DNA of 20,653 nucleotides. Source: an uncultured Oscillibacter sp. Lineage in GTDB: Bacteria > Bacillota > Clostridia > Oscillospirales > Oscillospiraceae. Position 1 is the first letter of the stretch. Each line of letters starts with the position of its first letter. This document shows positions 12,589-20,653 of the stretch, piece by piece. The notes beneath the pieces are model-generated. The model was not told where the DNA came from, did no database searches, and saw only the letters and a list, made by a program, of their open reading frames with translations. The stretch lies in NCBI GenBank assembly GCA_900544105.1, contig UQUC01000039.1:1-20653 (forward strand), read 5' to 3'. Position numbers and translations under genes: made by a program.

Positions 12589-13974
12589 TTATCCTCCTGA
12601 TCTGGGTTGATGGTGCCGCCGGACGGCGATGAGCAGCTCGCCCAGCAGCACGCTGATGACAGAGCCCACGGTAATGGGCAGAATGGTGGCCAGAGTCTCC
12701 CGGTCCGTGGACAGAGGCACGGCGGTGAACAGAATGGACAGGCCGATGAGCACCATGGGCACATAGGCCAGCACCCGCAGCATTCCCGGGCCTCCCGGCA
12801 CCCGGAAGGGCCGCTCCGCCTGCGGATACTTCCGCCGCAGGGCCAGAAACGCCGGAAACACCGGCATATAGCTCAGCAGCAGCATCACCAGGTTCAGGGC
12901 GAAGAAGCTCCAGAACAGGGAGGAATCCGGGCTTACCGCCTGGATGGCAGCTCCCAGCAGGCACACCGCCGAGGCTACGATCCCGCTGACCAGGGCCGAG
13001 CCCACGGGCATATCGTTGTCCTTCCGCCGCCGGGTGAACACGGCGGGCATGTCTCCCCGCTCGGCGGCATAGGCGGCGGTGGAGTTGACCCCCATGGACC
13101 AGGAGATCATGTTGCCGAACAGCGTCACCAGGAACAGCAGGGCCACAATGCCCACCAGCACCCCGCCGGTGCGGCCGGTCATCAGGGACACGGCGTCGAT
13201 GAGGCCGGAGTCCACGCTGATGTCCCGGGTGGGGACGGCGGCCCCGATGCCGAAGGCGGAGAACAGATAGATGGCGGCGATCACCACGCCGCCGGTGACG
13301 ATGGCCTGGGGGATCTGCCGCCGGGGGTCCGCCATGCTTCCGGCATAGGTGCACACCACCTCAAAGCCCAGGAAGTTGAAGATGATGACAGAGATATACG
13401 ACAGGCTGTCCAGGTCGAAGGAGGGCAGGAAGGTCCCGGCGGACATGTCGTTGACAAAGCCGTTCCGGGCCACATACACAATGCCCAGCACCCCCACCGT
13501 CACCGCCAACAGAATTTTGATGGCGGCGCTGAGATTCAGAATGACGATGCTGTCGCACACCGGGTAAAAGGCCACCACCGTGACGATCCAGATAAAGGCC
13601 AGCTGGATCACCAGGGACCACACCGGCCCCGGCTGCCAGCCCAGCACATAGCCCAGCAGCTCCGGACACATCACCGCCAAAGACGCCATCCACAGGGGAA
13701 AGTTGATCCAGTAGTACCAGGAGGCCCGGGCGCCCCAGCGGGAGTCGGGCCAGGCGGTGTGGATCCAGTCATACAGGCCGCCGTCCCCGGGAAAGGCGGT
13801 GCCCAGCTCCGAGGAGATCAGCCCATAGGGCAGCAGAAACGCCAGGATCATGAACAGCCACCAGAAATACTGGCTGTTGCCGATGGAGGCCACCGGGGCG
13901 GCGGCCTCCGCCACGAACACCACGCATATGACGGACAGCACCACGTCCGCCAGGCGGAATTTGCGTTTCTCCAT
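12589..13974 (-). CDS. aguD: Amino acid/polyamine permease, probable agmatine/putrescine antiporter (AguD-like)
   Basis: An inner-membrane APC-superfamily carrier of 461 residues with about 12 hydrophobic segments. It shows the APC landmarks: a small-residue helix 1 (VFVAEAAAPVASIG), GLISSELGTAFPGDGGLYDW after helix 2, and FNFLGFEVVCTYAGSMADPRRQIPQA around helix 6. Between the putrescine carbamoyltransferase and agmatine deiminase genes, the likely job is exchange of external agmatine for internal putrescine, as in enterococcal and streptococcal agu clusters. The start ATG is one base after the ptcA stop codon, so translation is probably coupled. The substrate is inferred from context; other cationic amino acids or amines cannot be ruled out from sequence. 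Confidence 0.9.
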   Translation of the reverse strand: MEKRKFRLADVVLSVICVVFVAEAAAPVASIGNSQYFWWLFMILAFLLPYGLISSELGTAFPGDGGLYDWIHTAWPDSRWGARASWYYWINFPLWMASLAVMCPELLGYVLGWQPGPVWSLVIQLAFIWIVTVVAFYPVCDSIVILNLSAAIKILLAVTVGVLGIVYVARNGFVNDMSAGTFLPSFDLDSLSYISVIIFNFLGFEVVCTYAGSMADPRRQIPQAIVTGGVVIAAIYLFSAFGIGAAVPTRDISVDSGLIDAVSLMTGRTGGVLVGIVALLFLVTLFGNMISWSMGVNSTAAYAAERGDMPAVFTRRRKDNDMPVGSALVSGIVASAVCLLGAAIQAVSPDSSLFWSFFALNLVMLLLSYMPVFPAFLALRRKYPQAERPFRVPGGPGMLRVLAYVPMVLIGLSILFTAVPLSTDRETLATILPITVGSVISVLLGELLIAVRRHHQPRSGG

Positions 13975-13975
13975 G

Positions 13976-14986
13976 TCAGCTCAGGCCCCGGTCCGCCATA
14001 AAGCGCTCCAGCTGCTCCCGGGCGGCGGCCTCCTCCAGTTCGGTGTGCTGCGGGCGGCAGCGGGTGAAATAGACCAGCAGGCCTCGCATGGCCGTCAGCC
14101 GGTTTCCGGCCTGCTCCCAGCACAGGGAGGCGGCGGAGTCCGCCACCTCGTCGGTGACGTCCTCGCCCCGGGTGGCGGGCAGGCAGTGGAGGAACTTGCA
14201 GCCGATGGCCCCCAGGCTCATCAGCTCCCGGTTCACCTGATAGTCGTGGAACACCTCCACCCGCTGCTCCTTGGGCATCTCGTTTTCATACAGGCCGTAC
14301 CACACGTCGGTGTAGAGGAAGTCCGCGTCCCGGACGGCGCTGCGGTCGTCTGTGACCAGGAAGCTGCCGCCGCTTTCCCGGCAGTTTCGCTCCATAATGG
14401 CCTGGTGGCCGTCGGTCAGCTGATGGCCCTTGGGGCCGTAGTGGACGAATTTCATGCCCAGGTGGGTGGTGATGAAGCCCAGGGAGGCGCACACCTGGGT
14501 GCCGTCGCCTACGAACACCACCTTGCAGTCCGACAGCTTCTTCCCCCGGGGCAGGTGCTCCGCCATGGTGCACAGGTCGCCGATCTCCTGGGTGGGGTGG
14601 TTGTAGTCGGACATACCGTTGAGCACCGGAATGGAGCAGGCCCGGGCCAGGTCCACAATGGTGCGGTGCTGGATGACCCGGGCCATCACCACGTCCACCA
14701 GATAGCTCAGCACCCGGCCGGTGTCCTCGATGGTCTCGTGTCCCCCCAGCTGGATCATGCCGGGGCCCAGATACTGGGCGTGGCCCCCCAGCTGGCTCAT
14801 GGCCGTTTCAAAGGACACCCGCGTCCGGGTGGAGGACTGCTGAAAGATCATGCCCAGGTTCATGTGCCGCAGCAGCGGCGGGTAATAGCCGCCCCGGATG
14901 GCGTCCTTGATGGACAGGCTCAGCTGGATCATGTCCAGCAGCTCCCGGGCCGAAAAGTCGTTGGTGTCGATAAAATCCTTGACCAT
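13976..14986 (-). CDS. ptcA: Putrescine carbamoyltransferase
   Basis: Converts N-carbamoylputrescine and phosphate to putrescine and carbamoyl phosphate in the agmatine deiminase pathway. The 336-residue protein has the transcarbamylase motifs SSTRTRVSFE (carbamoyl phosphate), MSDYNHPTQE, and HCLPATRGEDVTDEV. Features that point to the putrescine rather than the ornithine enzyme are GGYYPPLL near the start, the LGGHETIEDT segment and VWYGLYENE, plus its agu neighbours. The ATG at 14986 has a strong GCAGGAGGG 7 bases upstream; a start 18 bases earlier is open but lacks this. It is the first gene of the operon. Carbamate kinase (aguC), which would turn carbamoyl phosphate into ATP, is not in the window. 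Confidence 0.93.
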   Translation of the reverse strand: MVKDFIDTNDFSARELLDMIQLSLSIKDAIRGGYYPPLLRHMNLGMIFQQSSTRTRVSFETAMSQLGGHAQYLGPGMIQLGGHETIEDTGRVLSYLVDVVMARVIQHRTIVDLARACSIPVLNGMSDYNHPTQEIGDLCTMAEHLPRGKKLSDCKVVFVGDGTQVCASLGFITTHLGMKFVHYGPKGHQLTDGHQAIMERNCRESGGSFLVTDDRSAVRDADFLYTDVWYGLYENEMPKEQRVEVFHDYQVNRELMSLGAIGCKFLHCLPATRGEDVTDEVADSAASLCWEQAGNRLTAMRGLLVYFTRCRPQHTELEEAAAREQLERFMADRGLS

Positions 14987-15064
14987 ATGGTTTCCCTCCT
15001 GCAAGAAATCGTTGGAATTTTTTGCGTTCGGCCATAGTATGCGCCGGGAGGGAACGCGATATGC

Positions 15065-15101
15065 AAAGGTTTTTCGACAGTCTCAAAAAAGGTTTTTTGA
15101 C
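15065..15101 (+). repeat. AT-rich direct repeat upstream of the agmatine operon
   Basis: AAAGGTTTTTCGAC (15065-15078) recurs as AAAGGTTTTTTGAC (15088-15101), 13 of 14 bases. The second copy sits in a TCAAAA/TTTTGA inverted repeat. The stretch 14987-15111 must carry the operon promoter and the end of the amidase transcript, but I see no convincing -35/-10 pair. Confidence 0.35.
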
Positions 15102-15111
15102 AACCGGCGCG

Positions 15112-15789
15112 CTATTTTTCGCTGGATATAAATCCGGAAAAACCCGCTTTTTTCAGCCTTTCCAGCATTTTTTCGGCGTTGTTTCGGTTGGCGAAGGCCC
15201 CCACCTGCACCCGGAACAGGCCGTCTCCCTTGGGCTGGGGCGCGGGCTTTTCCGCCTGGACCGGAGCATAGGCCACCCCCAGATACTGGCAGAGGCCCCG
15301 GGCGATGGCCTCGCCGATTTCATCGGTGTGCTGGATGATCCACCGGGCCGTTTCCGGATTGTCGTGAAATTCGCACTCCACATAGGCGGTGGGAGCCGCC
15401 GGGGTCCGCACCTCATACAGCCGGGAATTGGCCTGGATATTCTCCGAGGTCCCCGGAGTCAGCGGCGCCAGGGCGCCGAAGACCGCCCGGCAGGCGTCGT
15501 ACCCCTTTCCGGGCACGGCAAAGCAGAACAGCCGGGTGCCGGTGACCTTTCCGTTGAAGGCATTGGTGTGGACGCAATTGTGGATGTCCGCCCCAAAAGC
15601 GTTGGATTCAGCGCATCTTTGGGCCATGCTGGTTCCAAATTTTGCCAGCTGCACCTCCACGCCGCAGCGGCGCAGGGCGGCGGCCTCCGCCTCGGCGATC
15701 CTCTGGCACTGGACATGCTCATTGGTATTGCCCCAGGCGTATTTGTTTTCCACCTGGTCGCTGGGACTGATATAAACTCGTTTGGCCAT
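15112..15789 (-). CDS. N-acetylmuramoyl-L-alanine amidase with C-terminal SPOR domain
   Basis: A cell-wall hydrolase of the Amidase_3 fold (residues 4-172) that cuts between muramic acid and the peptide stem, followed by a Pro/Ala/Lys linker and a SPOR peptidoglycan-binding domain (191-222; FRVQVGAFANRNNAEKMLERL). Zinc-ligand candidates are E24 and H74 (VHTNAF), with the catalytic Glu in VECEFHDNPE (E138 or E140). The usual first GHGG histidine is replaced by YISPSDQ, a feature of a Clostridial subgroup with this motif. No signal peptide is visible, so the protein may act inside the mother cell, be released by lysis, or leave by another route. The start ATG has a GGGGAGGGGG ribosome binding site. 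It stands alone between the agmatine operon and the polC operon terminator. Confidence 0.88.
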   Translation of the reverse strand: MAKRVYISPSDQVENKYAWGNTNEHVQCQRIAEAEAAALRRCGVEVQLAKFGTSMAQRCAESNAFGADIHNCVHTNAFNGKVTGTRLFCFAVPGKGYDACRAVFGALAPLTPGTSENIQANSRLYEVRTPAAPTAYVECEFHDNPETARWIIQHTDEIGEAIARGLCQYLGVAYAPVQAEKPAPQPKGDGLFRVQVGAFANRNNAEKMLERLKKAGFSGFISSEK

Positions 15790-15840
15790 TTTGGTTCCCC
15801 CTCCCCTTTCATGCTATGCGGCGCTTTGGATTTTGCCAAT

Positions 15841-15885
15841 AAAAATACCGGAATCGGCAGAAAATCTGCCGGTTCCGGTATTTTT
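15841..15885 (-). terminator. Rho-independent terminator of the polC operon
   Basis: A long stem (AAAAATACCGGAA pairing with 15873-15885, then CGGCAG with CTGCCG) has a loop of AAAAT. It lies 10 bases beyond the stop of the small gene at 15895 and is T-rich on both sides. Confidence 0.9.
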
Positions 15886-15894
15886 GGCTCCATT

Positions 15895-16389
15895 TTATGT
15901 CTGGTCGCAGGTGATGTCCATGGCGACAGGCGGGATATTCTCCAGGGCAATATAACCGGCAGAACGGCGAATGTAGTCAAAAACATCCTCTCTTTCGTCC
16001 AATTCGTCGCTGCACAGCTCGTCCTCAAGCTGGAGACGGCCCTTCACGTCCGGAAATCCGATATCCAGCAGGATCTCCACCGATCCGCCCTCCCTATCCG
16101 GGAACTGGCGGGTCAGAGCGAAGTGAATCCACTCCGGTTCTTCGCCGAAGGGGTCGGTTATACAGGTGATCAAATCGTCCTGAATTTCCACATTTTCCAC
16201 GGGAATCCGGCACATTTCCTCGAAATAAGTGAGAATTTCCGGAAGGGCGGCGGTATCGGGGATTTTCTCCCGCAGGGAGTCCGCCAGCTGGCGGCCCAGG
16301 AGGACGGCCGGGTTGTTCGTGGGAGGTTCTGCGCGTTTTTGTTTGGATTTCTTCTGCTTTTTCTGAAAAATACGGTCAAAAATGCTCAT
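15895..16389 (-). CDS. Hypothetical protein, last gene of the polC operon
   Basis: I do not recognise this 164-residue protein. It begins with a strongly basic stretch (FQKKQKKSKQKRAE, about 8-21), followed by a mixed, acidic domain with many Glu and Asp (about 30-164) and no transmembrane segment, signal peptide or cysteine motif. The start ATG overlaps the stop of the phosphopantetheinyl transferase gene as ATGA, so it is translated from the same message, and the operon terminator follows immediately. Residues WIHFALTRQFP and VEILLDIGFPDVKG look like the strands of a small alpha/beta domain. Function unknown; the operon position does not by itself tie it to replication or carrier-protein activation. 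Confidence 0.8.
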   Translation of the reverse strand: MSIFDRIFQKKQKKSKQKRAEPPTNNPAVLLGRQLADSLREKIPDTAALPEILTYFEEMCRIPVENVEIQDDLITCITDPFGEEPEWIHFALTRQFPDREGGSVEILLDIGFPDVKGRLQLEDELCSDELDEREDVFDYIRRSAGYIALENIPPVAMDITCDQT

Positions 16390-16928
16390 TTTTGTTTCTC
16401 ACTTTCTGATGCTTCTTCCACATTTTCCCAGCAGAGGGCGGCGGCATAGCCCTCCGGGGCCGGGAGCAGGGAGAAGGAATAGCCGGGGACGGAGCAAATA
16501 ATGGATGAACCGCTTAAATCGAAGTGAACGTGCCGGATTTGGCCCAAAACGCCTCCGCGGCACTTGATAAGCGCCTCTTTCAGGGTCCAGAGCCGGAAGA
16601 AATCCGCGTCACAGCGCACAGATTCCCGCTCCTGCAGCGATAAAATGTCCATCAGCCGGGGCGGAACCGGACGGATTTTCTCCACGTCGATGCCCACGGG
16701 GACATCCGACACGGCACAGGCCACCAGGCCGTGGCTGTGGCTGATGTTGAAATAACAGTCACTTGCCATTGGTTTACCGTTATTTCCGATAAAAACTGTC
16801 CCGGGACAGGGCGGGATGTCCCGTTTTTGGGGGTTTTTGTCCCGGTACAAAGCCAGCATCTCCCGGGACAGGGCATGCCCCGTCTCGTGGTCGTCGCCAT
16901 GGGACCACACAAAGCGCCACTCCGTCAT
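16386..16928 (-). CDS. 4'-phosphopantetheinyl transferase (Sfp-type superfamily)
   Basis: Transfers the phosphopantetheine arm of coenzyme A to a serine of a carrier protein (acyl or peptidyl). The 180 residues hold both signature segments: FNISHSHG then VGIDVEKIRP (Mg-binding D81 and E83), and FFRLWTLKEALIKCRGG (W114, K117, E118, K122). The length lies between AcpS (about 120) and Sfp (about 225), and the two halves form one pseudo-dimer chain as in Sfp. The ATG overlaps the polC stop as ATGA, which fixes the start and indicates coupled translation; the next gene overlaps in the same way. No polyketide or peptide synthetase gene is near, so the target carrier is unknown. Confidence 0.9.
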   Translation of the reverse strand: MTEWRFVWSHGDDHETGHALSREMLALYRDKNPQKRDIPPCPGTVFIGNNGKPMASDCYFNISHSHGLVACAVSDVPVGIDVEKIRPVPPRLMDILSLQERESVRCDADFFRLWTLKEALIKCRGGVLGQIRHVHFDLSGSSIICSVPGYSFSLLPAPEGYAAALCWENVEEASESEKQK

Positions 16929-19900
16929 CCGAACAGGGTGATCTGGCTGGTGTCCGCCATACCGGCGAAGGCGCCCAGGGCTTTCAGCTGCTCGATGTGG
17001 GTTTTGGACAGCTTGCTGCAGCAGGTGGAAAATTCTTCCACGGAGATGAAGGTCTTGCCCTTCCGCTTTTCCACGGTGTCCTGGGCGGCGGTCTCCCCCA
17101 GGCCCCGGACGGAGATGAAGGGGGGCAGCAGGCCGTTGTCGGTGATCTTGAAGGCGGTGGCCTGGGACTCGTAGATGTTGATGGTGTCGAAGTGGAAGCC
17201 CCGGAGATAGAACTCGTAGCACACCTCCAGGGTGACCATCAGGTTCTGCTCCACGGCGGTGGCGTCCTTGTTGTTTTCGATTTCGCGGATCTTCCGCTTG
17301 ACGGCGTCGATGCCGGCGCAGCAGTATTCCGCGTCAAAGGCCTTGGCCCGGACGGTGAAGAAGGTGGCGTAAAACGCCAGGGGCTCGTGGACCTTGAACC
17401 AGGCGATGCGGAAGGCCATCATCACATAGGCCACGGCGTGGGCCTTGGGGAACAGATAGCCGATCTTGGCCAGGGAGTCAATGTACCAGTCGGGCACCTG
17501 GTGGGCCCGCATGGCGTCCTCCCACCCGTCCTGGAAGCCGCCCTTTTTCACCTTGCCCTTCCGGACGGCCTCCATGATCTTGAAGCTCATCTTGGGGTCC
17601 AGACCCATATGGATGAGATAGAGCATGATGTCGTCCCGGCAGCCCACGGTTTCCAGAACGGAGGCGGTGCCGCTGACGATCAGGTCCCGGGCATTGCCCA
17701 GCCACACGTCGGTGCCGTGGGAGAAGCCGGACAGGCGCACCAGGGTATTGAAATCCTTGGGCTGGGTATCCACCAGCATGCCCCGGGTGAACCGGGTGTT
17801 GAACTCCGGAATGGCCACGGCCCCGGTGGGGCCTAACAGCTCGTCGTTTTCAAAGCCCAGGACCCGGGAGGAGGTGAAGATGCTCATGGTGTCCGGGTCG
17901 TCCAGGGGGATGGCCCGGGCGTTGACCCCGGTGAGGTCCTCCAGCATACGGATCATGGTGGGGTCATCGTGGCCCAGCATGTCCAGCTTCAGCAGGTTAT
18001 CCTCCATGCAGTGGTATTCAAAATGGGTGGTGATGGTGTCGGCGTCCTCGGCGTCGGCGGGGTGCTGGACGGCGGTGAAATCCTCCACGTCCATATCGTC
18101 GGGGACCACCACCAGGCCGCCGGGGTGCTGGCCGGTGGTGCGGCGGACGCCTACGCAGCCCTGGGTCAGGCGGTTTACCTCGGCATTGCCGGCGGTGAGG
18201 CCCCGCTCGTCCAGGTATTTGCGGACGAAGCCGAAGGCGGTTTTCTCCGCCAGGGTGCCGATGGTGCCGGCCCGGAACACCTGGGTCTGGCCGAACATCT
18301 CGATGGCGTGGCGGTGTGCCCGGGCCTGGTACTCGCCGGAGAAGTTCAGGTCGATATCCGGCACCTTGCCGCCGCCGTAGCCCAGGAACGTCTCAAAGGG
18401 GATGTCGAACCCGTCCTTGACGTATTTCGTGCCGCACTCCGGGCAGCATTTGTCCGGCATATCCGCCCCGCAGCCGTAGCTGCCGTCGGTGACAAATTCC
18501 ACGTTGCGGCAGTTGGGGCAGCGGTAGTGAGGCGGCAGGGAGTTCACCTCGGTGATGCCGGACATATAGGCCACCAGAGAGGAGCCAACGGAGCCACGGG
18601 AGCCCACCAGATAGCCGTTTTCCAGACTGCGCTGCACCAGCTTCTGGGCGGACATATACACCACGTCGTATTTGCCCAGGATGCTGCCCAGCTCCACGTT
18701 CAGCCGGTCCACCACCAGCTGGGGAGGCTGGTCGCCGTACAGGGCGTGGCACTTGTCCCAGACCAGGCGGTTCAGGTCCTCCTGGGAGTTTTCCAGCCGG
18801 GGCGGGAACAGCTGGCCCGGAGGCAGCAGCTCGATCTCCTCCACCAGGTCGGCGATGCGGCGGGGGTTGTCGATGACCACCTGGCGGGCCAGCTCCTCCC
18901 CCAGATAGGAGAACTCCTCCAGCATCTCGGTGGTGGTCTTGAAGTAGATGGGCAGAGGCGCGTCGGCATCGGGGAACTTCTTGCTGGCCAGAAGGATATG
19001 GCGGTAAGCCTCGTCCTCCGGCTCCTGGAAGTGGACGTCGCCGGTGGCGCAGACGGGCTTGTTCAGCTCCCGGCCCAGGCGGACGATGGTGCGGTTGAAC
19101 TCCCGCAGCTCCTCCTCCGACTGGACGTCGCCGTTGCGGAGCATGAACATATTGTTGCAGATGGGCTGAATTTCCAGATAGTCGTAAAACGACGCGATGC
19201 GCCTGAGCTCGGCCCAGTCCTTGTGGTCCTTCACCGCCTGGAACAGCTCCCCGGCCTCGCAGGCGGAGCCGACGATGAGCCCCTCCCGGTGGGCCATCAG
19301 CTCGGTTTTGGGGATGATGGGCACCCGCTTGAAGTATTGCAGGTTGGAGGCGGAGATCAGCTGGTACAGGTGCTTGAGGCCCATTTTGTTCTTGGCCAGC
19401 AGGATGATGTGTTTGGGAAAGCGGCTGGACTTGCTGCCCCGGGGCCGCAGCTTCAGCATCTGGGGGTTGATGTCCTGGAGGCGGCGGATGCCCAGTTCTT
19501 TTTCCATCTTCTGGAAAAACGGGATCAGCATATAGGCCACCATGGCCGCGTCGTCGGAGGCCCGGTGGTGGTTGAAGGCAGGCAGGTCCAGATACTCGGC
19601 CACAATGTCCAGCTTGAACTTGTGCAGCTCCGGCAGGAGATTCTGGGCCAGGATCAGGGAGTCCACATAGGTGGGGTCAAAGGGGATGCCCTCCCGGCGG
19701 CAGCCGGCCCGGATGAAGCTGATGTCAAACTCGGCGTTGTGGGCCGCCAGGGGTCGGCCGCCCACAAAGTCCAGAAAGGCCCGCAGGGCCTCCTCCTGGC
19801 TGGGGGCGCCCTCCAGCATCTCGTCGGTGATGCCGGTGAGCTGGACGATGTTGGGGGCCAGTTTCCGCTGGGGGTCTACGAAGGTCTGGAACCGCTCCTT

Positions 19901-20653
19901 GACCTCCCCGTGGTCCAGAACCACGGCGCCAATCTCGGTGATGACGTCAGTCTCCTTACTCAGGCCGGTGGTCTCCAGGTCGAAGCAGACGATGGGCTCG
20001 TCCAAATCCTGGTCCTGCTCCCCCCGGACGGTGAGACGCTCGTCCACATTGTTGATGTAGTAGGCCTCGGTGCCCAGAAGGACCTTGCACTTGCCCTTGC
20101 CGGCGCTCCAAGCGTCGGGAAAGGACTGGGCCACCCCGTGGTCGGTGATGGCAACGGCGGGGTGCCCCCACTGGATGGCCCGCTTCACCGCATCCTTGGT
20201 GTCGGTGAGGGCATCCATCAGGGACATCTTGGTGTGGAGGTGGAGCTCCACCCGCTTTTCCGGGGCGTTGTCCTGCTTCACGGTTTTTTCCGCGGTCTCG
20301 ATGATCAGGGGTTCCAGGACCATGTCGTTGTCAAACCGGTTGAGGTTCAGCCGGCCGGAGATTTTCAGGTGCATGCCCACCTTCACCCCGTTGACGATGG
20401 GGGTCCCCTCGTCCCCCGGCATGAACTTGCTGACCCGGATGGAACTGGTGTAGTCAGTGATGTCAAAGCTGATGACCCAGGCGTTGCGCTTCTTCAACTC
20501 CCGGTGCTCCACCGCGAACACGTCCCCCTCGACGGTGACCACCCCCATGTCCAGCTCCAGGGTGTGCATGGGCTTGGGGGCCTTTTTGATCTGCCGGGTG
20601 CCATAGATCCGCTGGGAGGAAAAGCCCCGGGCCTCCTTGTGGGCGGCCATGGC
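16925..20653 (-). CDS. polC: DNA polymerase III alpha subunit, PolC type (5' end beyond the window)
   Basis: The Gram-positive replicative DNA polymerase with built-in 3'-5' proofreading. The frame is open to the right edge: 1243 codons are visible of a usual 1430 or so, so about 190 N-terminal residues are outside. Parts in order: an OB-fold (about 20,300-20,550); a PHP domain split around the exonuclease (HLHTK near 20,240); the DnaQ-like exonuclease with FDLETTG (near 19,975), HNAEFD and HRASDDA; the polymerase palm with GSRGSVGSSLVAYMSG (near 18,590), PolC zinc finger cysteines in CPNC and CCPEC (18,420-18,515) and the catalytic aspartates in PDIDLNFSG (near 18,355); then the fingers and C-terminal domain ending SQITLFG. 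No break or missing catalytic residue was found. It heads an operon with the phosphopantetheinyl transferase. Confidence 0.97.
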   Translation of the reverse strand, partial: AMAAHKEARGFSSQRIYGTRQIKKAPKPMHTLELDMGVVTVEGDVFAVEHRELKKRNAWVISFDITDYTSSIRVSKFMPGDEGTPIVNGVKVGMHLKISGRLNLNRFDNDMVLEPLIIETAEKTVKQDNAPEKRVELHLHTKMSLMDALTDTKDAVKRAIQWGHPAVAITDHGVAQSFPDAWSAGKGKCKVLLGTEAYYINNVDERLTVRGEQDQDLDEPIVCFDLETTGLSKETDVITEIGAVVLDHGEVKERFQTFVDPQRKLAPNIVQLTGITDEMLEGAPSQEEALRAFLDFVGGRPLAAHNAEFDISFIRAGCRREGIPFDPTYVDSLILAQNLLPELHKFKLDIVAEYLDLPAFNHHRASDDAAMVAYMLIPFFQKMEKELGIRRLQDINPQMLKLRPRGSKSSRFPKHIILLAKNKMGLKHLYQLISASNLQYFKRVPIIPKTELMAHREGLIVGSACEAGELFQAVKDHKDWAELRRIASFYDYLEIQPICNNMFMLRNGDVQSEEELREFNRTIVRLGRELNKPVCATGDVHFQEPEDEAYRHILLASKKFPDADAPLPIYFKTTTEMLEEFSYLGEELARQVVIDNPRRIADLVEEIELLPPGQLFPPRLENSQEDLNRLVWDKCHALYGDQPPQLVVDRLNVELGSILGKYDVVYMSAQKLVQRSLENGYLVGSRGSVGSSLVAYMSGITEVNSLPPHYRCPNCRNVEFVTDGSYGCGADMPDKCCPECGTKYVKDGFDIPFETFLGYGGGKVPDIDLNFSGEYQARAHRHAIEMFGQTQVFRAGTIGTLAEKTAFGFVRKYLDERGLTAGNAEVNRLTQGCVGVRRTTGQHPGGLVVVPDDMDVEDFTAVQHPADAEDADTITTHFEYHCMEDNLLKLDMLGHDDPTMIRMLEDLTGVNARAIPLDDPDTMSIFTSSRVLGFENDELLGPTGAVAIPEFNTRFTRGMLVDTQPKDFNTLVRLSGFSHGTDVWLGNARDLIVSGTASVLETVGCRDDIMLYLIHMGLDPKMSFKIMEAVRKGKVKKGGFQDGWEDAMRAHQVPDWYIDSLAKIGYLFPKAHAVAYVMMAFRIAWFKVHEPLAFYATFFTVRAKAFDAEYCCAGIDAVKRKIREIENNKDATAVEQNLMVTLEVCYEFYLRGFHFDTINIYESQATAFKITDNGLLPPFISVRGLGETAAQDTVEKRKGKTFISVEEFSTCCSKLSKTHIEQLKALGAFAGMADTSQITLFG

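Noticed and set aside
11405..12610. Long + strand reading frame opposite aguA
   Set aside because: It mirrors the agmatine deiminase gene; the composition is Gly/His/Pro/Leu-rich as in antisense of GC-rich genes, and the - strand has all catalytic motifs and a ribosome binding site.
12584..13354. Upstream extension of aguA to a 622-codon frame
   Set aside because: The extra N-terminal part only reads the permease gene in another frame; the AGGAGG before 12583 fixes the start.
12607..15037. Long + strand frames opposite the permease and ptcA
   Set aside because: Antisense shadows of GC-rich genes, with low-complexity Gly/His/Gln content and no recognisable motif.
15083..15100. TCAAAAAAGGTTTTTTGA as a terminator for the amidase gene
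   Set aside because: The stem is almost pure A-T with a very short loop, too weak to call.
15022..16449. 475-codon + strand frame across the amidase and small hypothetical genes
   Set aside because: It runs opposite two well-supported genes and through the operon terminator at 15841-15885.

Overview
The window looks like a chromosome segment from a GC-rich gut Clostridium, most likely the Oscillospiraceae (Flavonifractor/Oscillibacter type). This is inferred from PolC, an agmatine-deiminase operon, GC-rich codon use and Firmicutes-type ribosome binding sites; no rRNA or tRNA was seen. It falls into two halves of different composition.

Bases 1 to about 6938 are AT-richer and mobile. They hold a CDP-alcohol phosphatidyltransferase, a Cys-rich protein with a sigma-region-4-like tail, a five-repeat zinc-ribbon protein, a truncated GNAT acetyltransferase, a Tn916-type tyrosine integrase and a MazF toxin. 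Three directly repeated copies of one gene end punctuate this half: the C-terminal tRNA-binding (OB-fold) domain of methionyl-tRNA synthetase, at 2937-3392, 5474-5941 and 6939-7394. Each begins at the same sequence (AATCCCCAC-[AC]-ATGAAGCCG) without a ribosome binding site. The simplest reading is a tandem array of elements inserted at one site inside metG. Each brings its own replacement 3' end of metG and pushes the older 3' end downstream. I call the units E0 (before 2937, left end outside the window), E1 (2937-5473, with the integrase) and E2 (about 5474-6938, with mazF). Each visible element end carries clusters of short repeats ([TTA]CNYCA type) about one helical turn apart, and the two visible left ends are closed by a terminator. 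These look like recombinase arm sites. The metG 5' part should lie left of the window.

Bases 7395 to 20653 are GC-rich host chromosome. First comes a broken ornithine-cyclodeaminase-family gene (in-frame TGA and loss of its NAD-binding centre). Next is a nucleoside-salvage group on the + strand: deoC, deoD and a BMP-type nucleoside-binding lipoprotein, with two good sigma-A promoters. A bidirectional terminator separates it from a convergent agmatine catabolism operon on the - strand: ptcA (putrescine carbamoyltransferase), an AguD-like agmatine/putrescine exchanger, and aguA (agmatine deiminase). No carbamate kinase is present. Further right on the - strand are a cell-wall amidase with a SPOR domain and an operon of polC (5' end beyond the window), a 4'-phosphopantetheinyl transferase and a small unknown protein, joined by ATGA overlaps and closed by a strong terminator.

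The main discovery candidate is the metG 3'-end-replacing element array with its shared repeat geometry. All family calls are made by eye from motifs, without database searches.
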